A stretch of DNA of 64,000 nucleotides from Flavobacterium chryseum (GCF_004362015.1 NZ_SNWW01000001.1:124001-188000); one strand, 5' to 3'. Shown: positions 25,377-35,070, counted from the first letter of the stretch. Notes: a model not told the origin generated them from the letters alone. Program-made: numbers and translations.

Positions 25377-28208
25377 ATGAAAAAAAACTTACTTTTTTTG
25401 ACCTTAATGTTATTTGCTTTCCAAAGTTGGGCGCAGCAAATTAATGAATCATCAGGTTGGCTGGAATCTGTATTTGTAAAATGGCAACCCGTGAGTAATG
25501 CACAATCTTACAATGTATATTATTCCGGAGAAGGAATTACAGATAGAAAAATTGACGACCAGTTAATTCGTAGTTACGGCAGTTACTATCGCGCCGATAT
25601 TCCAGGACTAAAAGCCGGAACATACACTGTAAAAATAAAACCGGTAATTTCAGGAACAGAAGGTACAGGAACAACAACCGGAAATCTAACAGTTGTAGCG
25701 CACGATCGTAATGGTTTTGCATTTGAAGGCGGACGAGTTCCTGGCGGATACAAGGCTGACGGAACTCCTAAAGACAATGCAGTAATTGTTTACATTACGC
25801 AAAACACTAAAAATACCGTTTCGATGAATATTACAGGTGCAAGTGTAAACCCTTGCGTGGGATTACAAAATATTCTATATGCGATTAAAAAAGGAAAAGA
25901 CACACGTCCGTTTATTTTTCGCTTGGTAGGAAATATTACTGACATGACCGTAATGGAAGGTGGAGATGTTGTAATTGAAAACGCTAATAACGCTTCTAGT
26001 TATGTTACTCTCGAAGGTGTTGGTACAGATGCTGTTGCAAATGGTTGGGGAGTACGACTTAAATCTGCATCGAATATTGAAATCAGCAACCTTGGTGTTA
26101 TGAACTGCAATAGTTCAGCAGGTGATAATATCGGAATGCAACAAGACAACGATCACGTTTGGGTTCACAATTGCGATTTATTCTATGGGAATGCCGGAAG
26201 TGATGCCGATCAAATAAAAGGAGATGGGGCATTAGATAATAAAACATCAACCTACATTACTTTAGCATACAACCATTTTTGGGATAGCGGAAAAGCAAGT
26301 CTTTTAGGATTAAGTGAAGGCACTACAAGCGGTTTGTACATTACTTATCACCACAACTGGTTTGACCATTCAGATTCTCGTCATCCACGTGTTCGTTATT
26401 ATTCAGCACACATCTATAACAATTATTTTGATGGTGTTTCAAAATACGGTTCAGGCTCTACACTGGGTTCTTCATTATTTGTAGAAGGAAATTATTTCCG
26501 TAACAGTAAACATCCAATGTTAACTTCATTACAGGGAACTGATATTTGGGATGAAGCAAACCAAGTAAATAATGCCGGAACGATGGGAACTTTTTCTGGT
26601 GAAGCAGGTGGTTCAATTAAAGCGTTTAATAATACTTTTGATGCTTCAAACGGAACAAATAATATGCGTTTTGTTGCTTATAATGATCCAAATCCGCTAT
26701 ACAATATTTCAGGAAAAATTAGCTCGTTAACTGATTTTGATGCCTATGTGGCAACTACAAGAGGTGAAACTGTAAGCAGCAACGTTAAATCTAAATCTGG
26801 CGCCAATACTTATAATAATTTTGATACTAATGCTGCATTATACGTTAAAAATTTAGTTATCGATCAGCCTGCAGTTGCCAAAACGAAAACAACACAATAT
26901 GCAGGACGTGTTTCCGGAGGTGATTTAAAATGGGTATTTAACAATGCCGTAGACGATACTTCATCTCTTGTCATTACAGCATTAAAATCTGCACTTACCA
27001 ATTATAACACAACATTAGTTGCAATACAAGGTGAAGGAAATCCACCTGTAAGCAACCAAACACTTACATCGACAAGCAACAACAATCAAACAGTTGCTAG
27101 CGGAACTGCTATTGGCTCTATTGTTTTTACTTGGGGCGGAGATGCAACAGATGCAACAGTAACAGGATTGCCAGCCTCAGGAATTAGTTTTGTAAAAAAT
27201 ACAACTGCTAAAACAATTACAATAACCGGAACACCAACAGCAACAGTATCGTACTCAATCGCTACAACGGGTACTGCAGGAACACCTGCAACAGGATCTG
27301 GAACGATTACGGTTACAGCAGCAGGAACACAAACATTAACTTCAACTACAAACAACAATCAAACAGTTGCGAGTGGTTCAGCAATTGCTTCGATAGTATT
27401 TACCTGGGGAGGCACTGCAACAGATGCGACAGTAACCGGATTACCTGCGTCTGGAATTAGTTTTGTAAAAAATACTTCTGCTAAAACAATCACAATTACA
27501 GGAACTCCAACTGCTACTTTATCTTATTCTATTGCAACAACAGGAACTTCAGGTACTGCAGCAACAGGATCCGGAACTATAACAGTAACAACTGGAACTC
27601 CGGCCGGAAACGAAATACATAATTTTACAACTTCTGGAAAAACGAGTTCATTTTATACTATAACAGGAAATCTTTCGACATCAAAAGGAACGGTAACGTA
27701 TAACGGTTTAACATTGACACAATGTCTTAAAATTGAATCTTCAACAAGCATCACTTTTACAACAACTCAAGCAAGTACATTGACTTTGGTATTTGTTGAA
27801 TCGGCAGCAACTATTAAGGTTGACAATGTAGATAAAATTGCTTCGGGAGGAATTGTAACTGTTACTCTTGCTGCAGGAAGTCATACAATTACAAAGAAAG
27901 ATACAGCTAATCTTTTCTACTTGAGTACTGTTTACAACGGTGGTACGCTTCGTGTAGCCAAAACTGAAACAACTGATAGTGAAGAAAAAATATTTTTATA
28001 CCCAAATCCTGCTTCAAGTACTTTGTTTTTATCGGATAGTAATCAGAAAGTAGAAAAAGTTTTGATTTACAATATCTTTGGATCTCTTGTAAAAACGATT
28101 CAAAAAGGAAGTGAAAGTACTGATTTAAGCCAACTAAATTCAGGAACTTATTTAGCAAAAATTTTCACTTCAGATGGTTCTTTCAATCAAACGATTATAA
28201 AAAAATAA
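25377..28208 (+). CDS. Multidomain pectate lyase (PL1) with T9SS sorting domain
   Basis: Secreted enzyme that cleaves polygalacturonate by beta-elimination, 943 residues. The signal peptide is MKKNLLFLTLMLFAFQSWAQ. Next come a fibronectin-III-like domain (about 25-105) and the PL1 right-handed beta-helix (about 115-440). The beta-helix contains HVWVHNCDLF, the Ca2+-site region DADQIKGDGALD, YHHNWFDHSDSRHPRVR with the catalytic Arg, and IYNNYFDG. Two 91-residue tandem repeats follow (about 561-742), then a beta-sandwich of unknown role and a type A sorting domain (IFLYPNPASSTLFLS ... TIIKK) that directs export through the type IX system. No other pectin gene is near. Confidence 0.92.
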   Translation: MKKNLLFLTLMLFAFQSWAQQINESSGWLESVFVKWQPVSNAQSYNVYYSGEGITDRKIDDQLIRSYGSYYRADIPGLKAGTYTVKIKPVISGTEGTGTTTGNLTVVAHDRNGFAFEGGRVPGGYKADGTPKDNAVIVYITQNTKNTVSMNITGASVNPCVGLQNILYAIKKGKDTRPFIFRLVGNITDMTVMEGGDVVIENANNASSYVTLEGVGTDAVANGWGVRLKSASNIEISNLGVMNCNSSAGDNIGMQQDNDHVWVHNCDLFYGNAGSDADQIKGDGALDNKTSTYITLAYNHFWDSGKASLLGLSEGTTSGLYITYHHNWFDHSDSRHPRVRYYSAHIYNNYFDGVSKYGSGSTLGSSLFVEGNYFRNSKHPMLTSLQGTDIWDEANQVNNAGTMGTFSGEAGGSIKAFNNTFDASNGTNNMRFVAYNDPNPLYNISGKISSLTDFDAYVATTRGETVSSNVKSKSGANTYNNFDTNAALYVKNLVIDQPAVAKTKTTQYAGRVSGGDLKWVFNNAVDDTSSLVITALKSALTNYNTTLVAIQGEGNPPVSNQTLTSTSNNNQTVASGTAIGSIVFTWGGDATDATVTGLPASGISFVKNTTAKTITITGTPTATVSYSIATTGTAGTPATGSGTITVTAAGTQTLTSTTNNNQTVASGSAIASIVFTWGGTATDATVTGLPASGISFVKNTSAKTITITGTPTATLSYSIATTGTSGTAATGSGTITVTTGTPAGNEIHNFTTSGKTSSFYTITGNLSTSKGTVTYNGLTLTQCLKIESSTSITFTTTQASTLTLVFVESAATIKVDNVDKIASGGIVTVTLAAGSHTITKKDTANLFYLSTVYNGGTLRVAKTETTDSEEKIFLYPNPASSTLFLSDSNQKVEKVLIYNIFGSLVKTIQKGSESTDLSQLNSGTYLAKIFTSDGSFNQTIIKK
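27057..27592 (+). repeat. Tandem 273-bp repeat inside the pectate lyase gene
   Basis: Two head-to-tail units start at 27057 and 27330 (period 273 bases, 91 codons). Both encode QTLTST-x-NNNQTVASG and a long near-identical stretch including VTGLPASGISFVKNT. DNA differences are mostly at third codon positions, so the duplication is not very recent. Confidence 0.85.
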
Positions 28209-28227
28209 AAAATCTATTTATAAAATT

Positions 28228-28255
28228 AAAGGCTTCCAAAATTTGGAAGCCTTTT
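28228..28255. terminator. Bidirectional terminator between pectate lyase and aldehyde dehydrogenase
   Basis: AAAGGCTTCCAAA and TTTGGAAGCCTTT form a 13-bp palindrome with a single central base, flanked by A and T runs, between two converging genes. Confidence 0.85.
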
Positions 28256-28285
28256 ATATATTTAATCAATAATGTAAATCTCAAT

Positions 28286-29839
28286 TTACAAATCAAATTT
28301 AATTCCTTGTGCCAAAGGCAAACTCGTAGTATAATTGATCGTATTGGTTTGACGTCGCATGTAAATTTTCCACGCATCAGATCCTGATTCACGTCCTCCG
28401 CCAGTTTCTTTTTCACCACCAAAAGCACCACCAATTTCAGCACCTGAAGTTCCGATATTAACATTCGCAATTCCACAATCTGAACCTGTAACAGATAAAA
28501 ACCTTTCAGCTTCGCGTAAATTATTCGTCATAATGGCAGAAGACAATCCTTGAGCAACTCCATTTTGAAGTTCAATAGCATTATCAACATCTCCAGAATA
28601 TTTAATTAGATATAAAACAGGTGCAAATGTTTCGTGCTGTACAATGGCAAATGAATTTTCGGCTTCAGCAATCGCTGGTTTTACATAACATCCACTTTCG
28701 TAACCTTCTCCCGAAAGTACGCCGCCTTCCACTAAAATTTTTCCACCTTCGGCAACAACTTTGTTTAAAGCAATGGCATACATTTCTACAGCATGCGTAT
28801 CAATTAACGGACCAACATGATTGTTTTCGTCAAGCGGATTTCCTATTCGTAATTGTTTGTAAGCTGCCACTAAAGCATCTTTTACTTTATCATAAATACT
28901 TTCGTGAATAATCAAACGACGTGTTGATGTACAACGCTGTCCGGCAGTTCCAACCGCACCAAAAACAGCACCAATAACAGTCATTTTGATGTCAGCATCC
29001 GGAGTTACAATGATTGAATTATTTCCTCCTAATTCTAACAATGATTTTCCTAAACGACCCGCAACAGCCTGCGCAACAATTTTTCCCATTCGGGTTGAAC
29101 CTGTTGCAGAAATTAAAGGAATTCGGGTATCTTTTGTCATCAATTCACCAATTTGATAATCGCCATTAATCAAGCACGAAATTCCTTCCGGTAAATTGTT
29201 TTCTTTAATAACCTGCGCAATAATATTTTGACATGCAATTCCGCATAAAGGCGTTTTTTCAGAAGGTTTCCAAACACAAACATCTCCGGAAATCCAAGCC
29301 AAAGCTGTATTCCATGACCAAACTGCTACCGGAAAATTAAATGCTGAAATAATTCCGACAACTCCCAATGAATGATATTGCTCATACATACGATGTCCCG
29401 GTCTTTCAGAATGCATGGTTAATCCGTGCAATTGACGCGATAAACCAACTGCAAAATCGCAGATATCGATCATTTCCTGAACTTCTCCATAACCTTCCTG
29501 CAATGATTTCCCCATTTCATAAGAAACCAATTTACCAAGAGCATCTTTATTTTCACGTAACTTTTGTCCAAACTGACGTACAATTTCACCACGCTGTGGC
29601 GCCGGAATCAAACGAAATTCTTTAAAGGCTGCTGTCGCTGAACGCATTACTTTTTCATAATCTGCAAGACTTGACATCTTTACCGAAGCAATCAATTTTC
29701 CGTCAACTGGTGAAAAACTATCTAAAATTTCTCCTGAAGAAAAATTTTCTATCCCTGTTGATGTTCCTTCATTTATCAATTTGATGCCCAATTTTTCCAG
29801 AGCCTCATTCATTCCAAATTGTGATGCTATTGTTGTCAT
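28286..29839 (-). CDS. amaB: Aldehyde dehydrogenase, ALDH7 (aminoadipate-semialdehyde dehydrogenase) type
   Basis: Cytosolic NAD-dependent dehydrogenase of 517 residues. Visible features are the NAD-binding segment IISAFNFPVAVWSWN, KPSEKTPLC, ATGSTRMGK, the general base Glu in LLELGGNNSIIV and the catalytic Cys in GTAGQRCTSTRR, about 34 residues later. The N-terminus (EALEKLGI) and overall length are those of the ALDH7A1/antiquitin group, which oxidises alpha-aminoadipate semialdehyde in lysine breakdown. Other semialdehyde substrates cannot be excluded, and the nearby 3-hydroxyanthranilate dioxygenase makes a kynurenine-pathway role conceivable but less likely by sequence type. Confidence 0.85.
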   Translation of the reverse strand: MTTIASQFGMNEALEKLGIKLINEGTSTGIENFSSGEILDSFSPVDGKLIASVKMSSLADYEKVMRSATAAFKEFRLIPAPQRGEIVRQFGQKLRENKDALGKLVSYEMGKSLQEGYGEVQEMIDICDFAVGLSRQLHGLTMHSERPGHRMYEQYHSLGVVGIISAFNFPVAVWSWNTALAWISGDVCVWKPSEKTPLCGIACQNIIAQVIKENNLPEGISCLINGDYQIGELMTKDTRIPLISATGSTRMGKIVAQAVAGRLGKSLLELGGNNSIIVTPDADIKMTVIGAVFGAVGTAGQRCTSTRRLIIHESIYDKVKDALVAAYKQLRIGNPLDENNHVGPLIDTHAVEMYAIALNKVVAEGGKILVEGGVLSGEGYESGCYVKPAIAEAENSFAIVQHETFAPVLYLIKYSGDVDNAIELQNGVAQGLSSAIMTNNLREAERFLSVTGSDCGIANVNIGTSGAEIGGAFGGEKETGGGRESGSDAWKIYMRRQTNTINYTTSLPLAQGIKFDL

Positions 29840-30020
29840 TGTAACTTTTTTAGTTAAAATTGTTATATTTTTTTGTAAAGATATTATTTCACAGTTAATA
29901 TCAATTAGATTGAGTTGTTAAAATCAAAGTAAATTTAGAGTTAATTAAAGTGAATTACAGAAATATACCTTAATTTATTCATGATAATTGATGAAATTTG
30001 TAACCACAAAAATAATAAAT

Positions 30021-30980
30021 ATGTCTGCTTTCAATCGTTTTCTACTTTTTTTACTTCTAATTTCAGTTCATGCCTTTTCTCAAAAAGAACAAAAAGCTGC
30101 TTTTCAGATTGTTCCTTTGGGAGTAAAAGGCGGAATCGACGAGAAAAATCTTTCAGCTTATTTAATAGCACCAATAAATACAAAAGATTATATCTGTCTT
30201 GATGCCGGAACTGTAAATTCCGGAATCGAAAAAGCAATTGAAAATAAAGTTTTTAAAGTTTCAACCACCGAAGTTCTCCGAAAATACATTAAAGGATATT
30301 TAATTTCGCATGCACATTTAGATCACGTTTCTGGTTTGATAATTAATTCTCCTGCCGATTCATCAAAAACAGTTTATGCCACGAATAAATGTATGGAAAT
30401 GATGGAAAATCATTATTTCAACGATCAAACCTGGGCAAATTTTGGTGATAAAGGTGTTGGTTTTCCTTTAAAGAAATACCACTTTCAAACTTTAACGGTT
30501 GGTGAAGAAACTCCAATAAATAATACATCAATGACGGTAAAGGCTTTTACTTTAAGTCATGTGAATCCTTTTGAAAGTACAGCGTTTCTAATCAAAAATG
30601 GAAATGATTATGCTTTATATCTTGGCGACACCGGTCCTGATGCTGTTGAAAAAAGCGATAAATTAAAAACGTTATGGACTGCAGTTTCGCCATTAATTAA
30701 AAACAAACAATTGAAAGGAATTTTTATTGAAGTTTCATTTCCGAATGAACAGCCGGACCAATTTCTATTCGGGCATTTGACTCCCAATCATTTAATGAAA
30801 GAACTTCACGCTTTAGAAGATTTAGCCGGAAAAGATTCTTTGAAAGGTTTTAAAGTTATTATAACACATTTAAAACCGCCAACTAAAAATATTGTAAAAA
30901 TTAAAGAGCAAATTAAGAATCAAAACGATTTAGGTTTGAAGATCATTTATCCGGAACAAGGGAAGCGATTTGAGTTGTAG
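30021..30980 (+). CDS. Class II 3',5'-cyclic-nucleotide phosphodiesterase (MBL fold), exported
   Basis: A 319-residue metallo-beta-lactamase-fold hydrolase with a signal peptide (MSAFNRFLLFLLLISVHAFS). The metal-binding motif is H97-A-H99-L-D101-H102, followed by LSHVNPFESTAFLI, YLGDTGPDA with another ligand Asp, and a late His in VIITHLKPP. This arrangement is that of the class II phosphodiesterases (yeast PDE1, Vibrio CpdP), which hydrolyse cAMP/cGMP; some act in the periplasm. The ATG at 30021 starts the signal peptide; an in-frame ATG 33 bases earlier gives an unlikely extension. It is divergent to the aldehyde dehydrogenase gene. Confidence 0.85.
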   Translation: MSAFNRFLLFLLLISVHAFSQKEQKAAFQIVPLGVKGGIDEKNLSAYLIAPINTKDYICLDAGTVNSGIEKAIENKVFKVSTTEVLRKYIKGYLISHAHLDHVSGLIINSPADSSKTVYATNKCMEMMENHYFNDQTWANFGDKGVGFPLKKYHFQTLTVGEETPINNTSMTVKAFTLSHVNPFESTAFLIKNGNDYALYLGDTGPDAVEKSDKLKTLWTAVSPLIKNKQLKGIFIEVSFPNEQPDQFLFGHLTPNHLMKELHALEDLAGKDSLKGFKVIITHLKPPTKNIVKIKEQIKNQNDLGLKIIYPEQGKRFEL

Positions 30981-31004
30981 GTGATCTTGTTTCTTAAAAT
31001 AACA

Positions 31005-31031
31005 CCTAACAGGTTTTAAAAACCTGTTAGG
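31005..31031. repeat. Perfect palindrome CCTAACAGGTTTT...AAAACCTGTTAGG
   Basis: Two 13-base arms around a single central A form a 27-base near-perfect palindrome between two converging genes. It has no T-run of terminator type directly after it, although it may still stop transcription. I recall similar words from other flavobacterial intergenic regions but cannot verify this here. Confidence 0.6.
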
Positions 31032-31094
31032 ATCTCGAATAACTCTAATCTGAACGTTCGTAAATCTGAAAGGTTTGAATTCGGAATCAAGAAA

Positions 31095-31634
31095 TTATTT
31101 CTTCGCCACAAACCTCGGATCAGACTCCATAACAGTTCCACAATTATTGCAAGTTCTTAATTCTTCTGAATTATAAAAATGCTCAAAATGAGGAAGGAAA
31201 TCTTTTTCGATATTATGCAATTCAAAAAACACTTCGTACAATTTATTATTGCAGTTATCACAATGCCAAAGCAATCCGTCTGTATAACCTTTTCCAGCAC
31301 GTTTACGTTCAATTACTAATCCGATTGAACCTTCTGAACGAACTGGAGAATGTGGGATTTTTGCAGGATGAAGATACATATCTCCGGCATTTAATTCCAT
31401 TTCTTTACGCTCGCCATCTTCCTGAATAACAACTTTTATATTGCCTTCCAACTGATAAAAAAGTTCTTCGGTTTCATTATAATGATAATCTTTTCTAGCG
31501 TTCGGCCCCGCAACAATCATTACTATATAATCGCCGGAATCAACATAAAGATTTTTATTCCCAACAGGTGGTTTTAGTAAATGACGGTTTTCGTCGATCC
31601 ATTTGGTAAGATTGAAGGGTTTTGCTATGGCCAT
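31095..31634 (-). CDS. nbaC: 3-hydroxyanthranilate 3,4-dioxygenase
   Basis: Fe(II) cupin dioxygenase of the kynurenine pathway that opens the ring of 3-hydroxyanthranilate to give the precursor of quinolinate or of 2-aminomuconate. It has 179 residues. The metal ligands lie in DYHYNETEELFYQLEG (His and Glu) and LHPAKIPHSP (His). The C-terminal part carries two C-x-x-C pairs (HCDNCNNKLY and TCNNCGTVME), the rubredoxin-like structural iron site of bacterial members. Other kynurenine-pathway genes are not adjacent. Confidence 0.93.
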   Translation of the reverse strand: MAIAKPFNLTKWIDENRHLLKPPVGNKNLYVDSGDYIVMIVAGPNARKDYHYNETEELFYQLEGNIKVVIQEDGERKEMELNAGDMYLHPAKIPHSPVRSEGSIGLVIERKRAGKGYTDGLLWHCDNCNNKLYEVFFELHNIEKDFLPHFEHFYNSEELRTCNNCGTVMESDPRFVAKK

Positions 31635-31700
31635 TTTAAGGTATTGAATTTATGAGTAGCTAAGTTAGTGAAAAGTTTTTGTAGAGTCGTAGTGCGTCTA

Positions 31701-32798
31701 TTATTTCATTTCTTTTATTAAATAAACATAAACCGGAAAATGATCGCTAAAACCTACTTCGGTCTGACTGTGTCGTAACGGATATCCTTTATATTGACCT
31801 GTAGTTTGAACCAGATAATGTTTATTAAAAATACCGGCTTTCCAGAATTTAAAGCTCGAAAAATCAGGTTTGATTAAGGATTCCGTTAGTATTATCTGAT
31901 CGAAAATATCCCAGGAATCACGAAAAGCAATTGTTCCCAGTCCTCTATTAGCCATTTCTTCAAACGGATTAAAGACTCCAAATTCAGGTACTTCATTCTT
32001 TTTTGACTTTGCTCCCAAAGCTATTTTCAAACTTTTATTAAACGGACCATCGTTTAAATCGCCCATTGTCATCACTTTTGCATTGGGATTTATTTGCTGC
32101 AGCGAATCGATAATTTTTCTGTTTAATCTTCCGGCAGCTTCCCGAAACGGACTACTCGCCTTCTCTCCTCCTGATCGCGATGGCCAGTGATTGACAATAA
32201 TATGAACTTCTTCACCTTCTAAATATCCTGAAACTAAAAGCTGATCACGTGTAAAAACACGATTCTTATTTTCGATCTTTATTTCAAGTTCATCATCAGT
32301 TTCTTCCAGTTTTTCTTCTTTAATTGGCACATTATTTTTATAAATTAATAAAGGAATATTAGAAAAAGAAGTTGGTCTGAAATATTTTTTCTGATACAAT
32401 AAAGCAACATCAATACCACGCTTATCGGGAGAATCAAAGTGAATTATTCCGTAATCAAAAGGAAGAAGTTTTGGCTGTTTGATTAAATCTTCTAAAACGC
32501 CACGATTTTCAACTTCAGAACAACCAATAATGACAGGTGCATTTGAGTTTTCAGGCGTTCCAATTTCGGCTACAACTCTACTAAGATTTTGCAATTTCTG
32601 TTGGTACTTTTCATCCGTCCAACGCTGCGCTCCGGTTGGCGTCCATTCGTCGTCATTGGTATTAATATCATCTATTGTATCGAATAAATTTTCGAAATTG
32701 TAAAATGCGACAGTATGAATGGCATACTTTTTAGATTGTACTTGTAGTGATAAAGAAAAAAAAGCGATTACATAAAACCGAAACAGAACAAACCTCAT
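31701..32798 (-). CDS. Endonuclease/exonuclease/phosphatase-family protein, exported
   Basis: A 365-residue protein with a signal peptide (MRFVLFRFYVIAFFSLSLQV) and the EEP fold. Visible motifs are FYNFENLFD, the metal-binding Glu in IIGCSEVENR, IIVNHWPSRSGG with the catalytic His, and MTMGDLNDGP with Asp and Asn; FSDHFPVYVYL is the terminal catalytic Asp-His pair. All active-site residues of the family are present. Substrate may be nucleic acid or a phosphoester; the family does not tell. Confidence 0.88.
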   Translation of the reverse strand: MRFVLFRFYVIAFFSLSLQVQSKKYAIHTVAFYNFENLFDTIDDINTNDDEWTPTGAQRWTDEKYQQKLQNLSRVVAEIGTPENSNAPVIIGCSEVENRGVLEDLIKQPKLLPFDYGIIHFDSPDKRGIDVALLYQKKYFRPTSFSNIPLLIYKNNVPIKEEKLEETDDELEIKIENKNRVFTRDQLLVSGYLEGEEVHIIVNHWPSRSGGEKASSPFREAAGRLNRKIIDSLQQINPNAKVMTMGDLNDGPFNKSLKIALGAKSKKNEVPEFGVFNPFEEMANRGLGTIAFRDSWDIFDQIILTESLIKPDFSSFKFWKAGIFNKHYLVQTTGQYKGYPLRHSQTEVGFSDHFPVYVYLIKEMK

Positions 32799-32880
32799 AG
32801 TTATTGATATTTAAAAAATCCAAATTATAAAAAATTAATTAATTTGTAGGAATTTTATATTGTTTAATTTTTAGTTATTT

Positions 32881-32911
32881 TTTGTTAATCCTAAAATGTC
32901 TTGTACCTTGC
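32881..32911 (+). promoter_or_regulatory. Candidate promoter of the serine hydrolase gene
   Basis: TTTG at 32881-32884, a 19-base spacer and TACCTTGC at 32904-32911 resemble the Bacteroidota promoter with one missing T. Confidence 0.35.
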
Positions 32912-32936
32912 TTACTCAATTCACTCTTCTTAAAAA

Positions 32937-34022
32937 ATGAAAAAACTATTTTTTGCCTTTGTATTATTTATTCTTTTTAATAGTTCTCATGCACAAAATA
33001 ATAGTTCGTTTACTGATAGTATCAGAATTAAATATAATATTCCGGAATTGGCTTATGCGGTAGTTTCCTCAGATTCTGTTTTAGAAATTAACGCTTTAGG
33101 ATATCAACGTATCAACTCAAAATACAAAGCAAAAATTGACGATAAGTTTCGTTTAGGATCTGTCACAAAAACCATTACGGCATATCTTGCAGCAGTTTTA
33201 GTTAAGGAGAGAAAAATAAGATGGGACACTAAATTTTTTGATTTGTATCCTGAATTAAAAGCAAAAAGTCAACCCTCAACATATGATTTTACGCTTCAGG
33301 ATTTTATTACTTTTAGAGCCAGCATGAAAACATGGTATTACGGAAACGAAGCTCCAACGCAAAAAGAAATTAAAGGAAATGATCAGCAACAACGCTATGA
33401 ATTTATTGCCTGGTTTTTGCAGCAGGAAACTGTTTTAGAAAAGCAACATATATATTGGTCAAATCCCAGTTATGTGGCTGCTGGACTTATGCTCGAAAAA
33501 GCAACTGGCAAAACTTATGAAACTTTGGTTAAAGATTTAGGAAAAAATTTAAATATTGATTTTGAATTTGGTCAGCCTAATTTAAAAGATAAAAATCAGC
33601 CTTGGGGACATGATGAAGATTTGAAGCCCGAAGCTCCAGCATTAAATTATAAACTAAACTGGCTTTCGTCAGCAGGAAATATAAAGGTAAGTTTGCCTGA
33701 TTATTGTAAATTTATACAAATGCTACTTCAGGGTTTGCAGGGAAAATCAAAATTATTGACAGCTGAAGAGTTTAATTATATGCAGTTTGGGTTACCTGAA
33801 TTTTCTTTTGGATGGAATTCTGAAAGTAAAAAGAATAATGATTCAAAATATTCATTTCATAATGGAAATCCGGGAACATTTTTAACCAAAGTGTATATTT
33901 GTTCATCCGTAAACAAAGCTTTTATTCTTTTTGCAAACGTACAATCTGAACAAGCTGATAACGGATTAGTTTTGATTTTAGAAGAATTAGAAAAGAAATA
34001 CGGAGCTCCATCATTTAATTAA
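32937..34022 (+). CDS. Class C beta-lactamase-like serine hydrolase
   Basis: A 361-residue exported serine hydrolase with signal peptide MKKLFFAFVLFILFNSSHAQ. The nucleophile motif is S75-V-T-K78 in LGSVTKTITAYLAAVL. The second motif, usually Y-S-N, reads W-S-N here (IYWSNPSYVAAG), with a Tyr one position earlier. The third box is probably SFHNGNPG. Such proteins are penicillin-binding-protein-like esterases or peptidases rather than true beta-lactamases. The gene is followed 49 bases later by the LD-carboxypeptidase, which may point to cell-wall work. Confidence 0.8.
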   Translation: MKKLFFAFVLFILFNSSHAQNNSSFTDSIRIKYNIPELAYAVVSSDSVLEINALGYQRINSKYKAKIDDKFRLGSVTKTITAYLAAVLVKERKIRWDTKFFDLYPELKAKSQPSTYDFTLQDFITFRASMKTWYYGNEAPTQKEIKGNDQQQRYEFIAWFLQQETVLEKQHIYWSNPSYVAAGLMLEKATGKTYETLVKDLGKNLNIDFEFGQPNLKDKNQPWGHDEDLKPEAPALNYKLNWLSSAGNIKVSLPDYCKFIQMLLQGLQGKSKLLTAEEFNYMQFGLPEFSFGWNSESKKNNDSKYSFHNGNPGTFLTKVYICSSVNKAFILFANVQSEQADNGLVLILEELEKKYGAPSFN

Positions 34023-34071
34023 TGCTCATTTAAAAATAATTTATAATTTTAAGTAAAAAGAAAATAAGAAC

Positions 34072-35070
34072 ATGAAAAGCTTTCAATACTTCAAGAAACA
34101 CTTTGCTTTTGGTAAATTCGTATTTCTTATTTTTGCTTTACAATCATTCACCTGTCAATCTCAACAAAACATGATAACACCACCTTATTTACAAAAAGGA
34201 GATACGGTCGCAATTTTAGCAACTGCCAGAAAAAATATCGACGATAACTTAAAACCTACGATAGATTTATTGCACAGTTGGGGTTTAGAAGCGGTTGTAG
34301 GAACTACTATTGGACTTGATGTAAACCAACTGGCAGGAACTGACGAGCAACGTGCTGCTGATTTTCAACATCAGTTAGATAATCCGAATATTAAAGCAAT
34401 TTGGTGTGTTCGTGGCGGTTACGGAACGGTGAGAATGATTGATCTTTTAGATTTTACCAAATTCAAACAACATCCAAAATGGATTATTGGTTTTAGTGAT
34501 GTTACGGTGCTGCACAATCACTTAAACACGATGGGCTATAAATCGATTCACGGCGTTATGCCTGTAACGATTCCGCGTGCTACTCCGGCCGCAATTAGTT
34601 CTATGAAATCGAGTTTGTTTGGTGAACCTTTATCTTACTCTGTTGGTCCGGATAAAATGAATCGTTTTGGAAAAGCAACCGGTGAATTAGTGGGTGGAAA
34701 TTTATCCATTTTATACAGTTTATTGGGATCACAATCGGCTATTGATTGCAAGGATAAAATTTTATTTATCGAAGATTTAGACGAATACTTGTATCATATC
34801 GATCGTATGATGATGAATTTACGCCGTAATGGATGCATCGAAAACCTAAAAGGAATTGTTGTTGGCGCTATGACCAAAATGAAAGACAACGAAGTGCCTT
34901 GGGGCAAAAATGCTGTCGAAATTGTAGATGATGTTACTAAAAAATATAATATTCCTGTAATCTTCAATTTCCCTGCCGGACATATTCAGGATAACAGAGC
35001 TTTAATTATGGGAAGTACCGTAACAATTGATGTAAATGCATCCGGAAGCACTGTTTCTTTTCAAAAATAA
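34072..35070 (+). CDS. LD-carboxypeptidase (peptidase family S66)
   Basis: A 332-residue murein-recycling or cell-wall peptidase that removes the terminal D-Ala from tetrapeptides. A hydrophobic N-terminal segment (residues about 10-28, ending FTCQSQQ) indicates export, perhaps as a lipoprotein. Catalytic residues are visible as Ser in IIGFSDVTVLH, Glu in FIEDLDEYLYHIDRM and His in PAGHIQDNRAL. Typical MccF/LdcA order and size. It lies close behind the serine hydrolase gene on the same strand. Confidence 0.9.
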   Translation: MKSFQYFKKHFAFGKFVFLIFALQSFTCQSQQNMITPPYLQKGDTVAILATARKNIDDNLKPTIDLLHSWGLEAVVGTTIGLDVNQLAGTDEQRAADFQHQLDNPNIKAIWCVRGGYGTVRMIDLLDFTKFKQHPKWIIGFSDVTVLHNHLNTMGYKSIHGVMPVTIPRATPAAISSMKSSLFGEPLSYSVGPDKMNRFGKATGELVGGNLSILYSLLGSQSAIDCKDKILFIEDLDEYLYHIDRMMMNLRRNGCIENLKGIVVGAMTKMKDNEVPWGKNAVEIVDDVTKKYNIPVIFNFPAGHIQDNRALIMGSTVTIDVNASGSTVSFQK

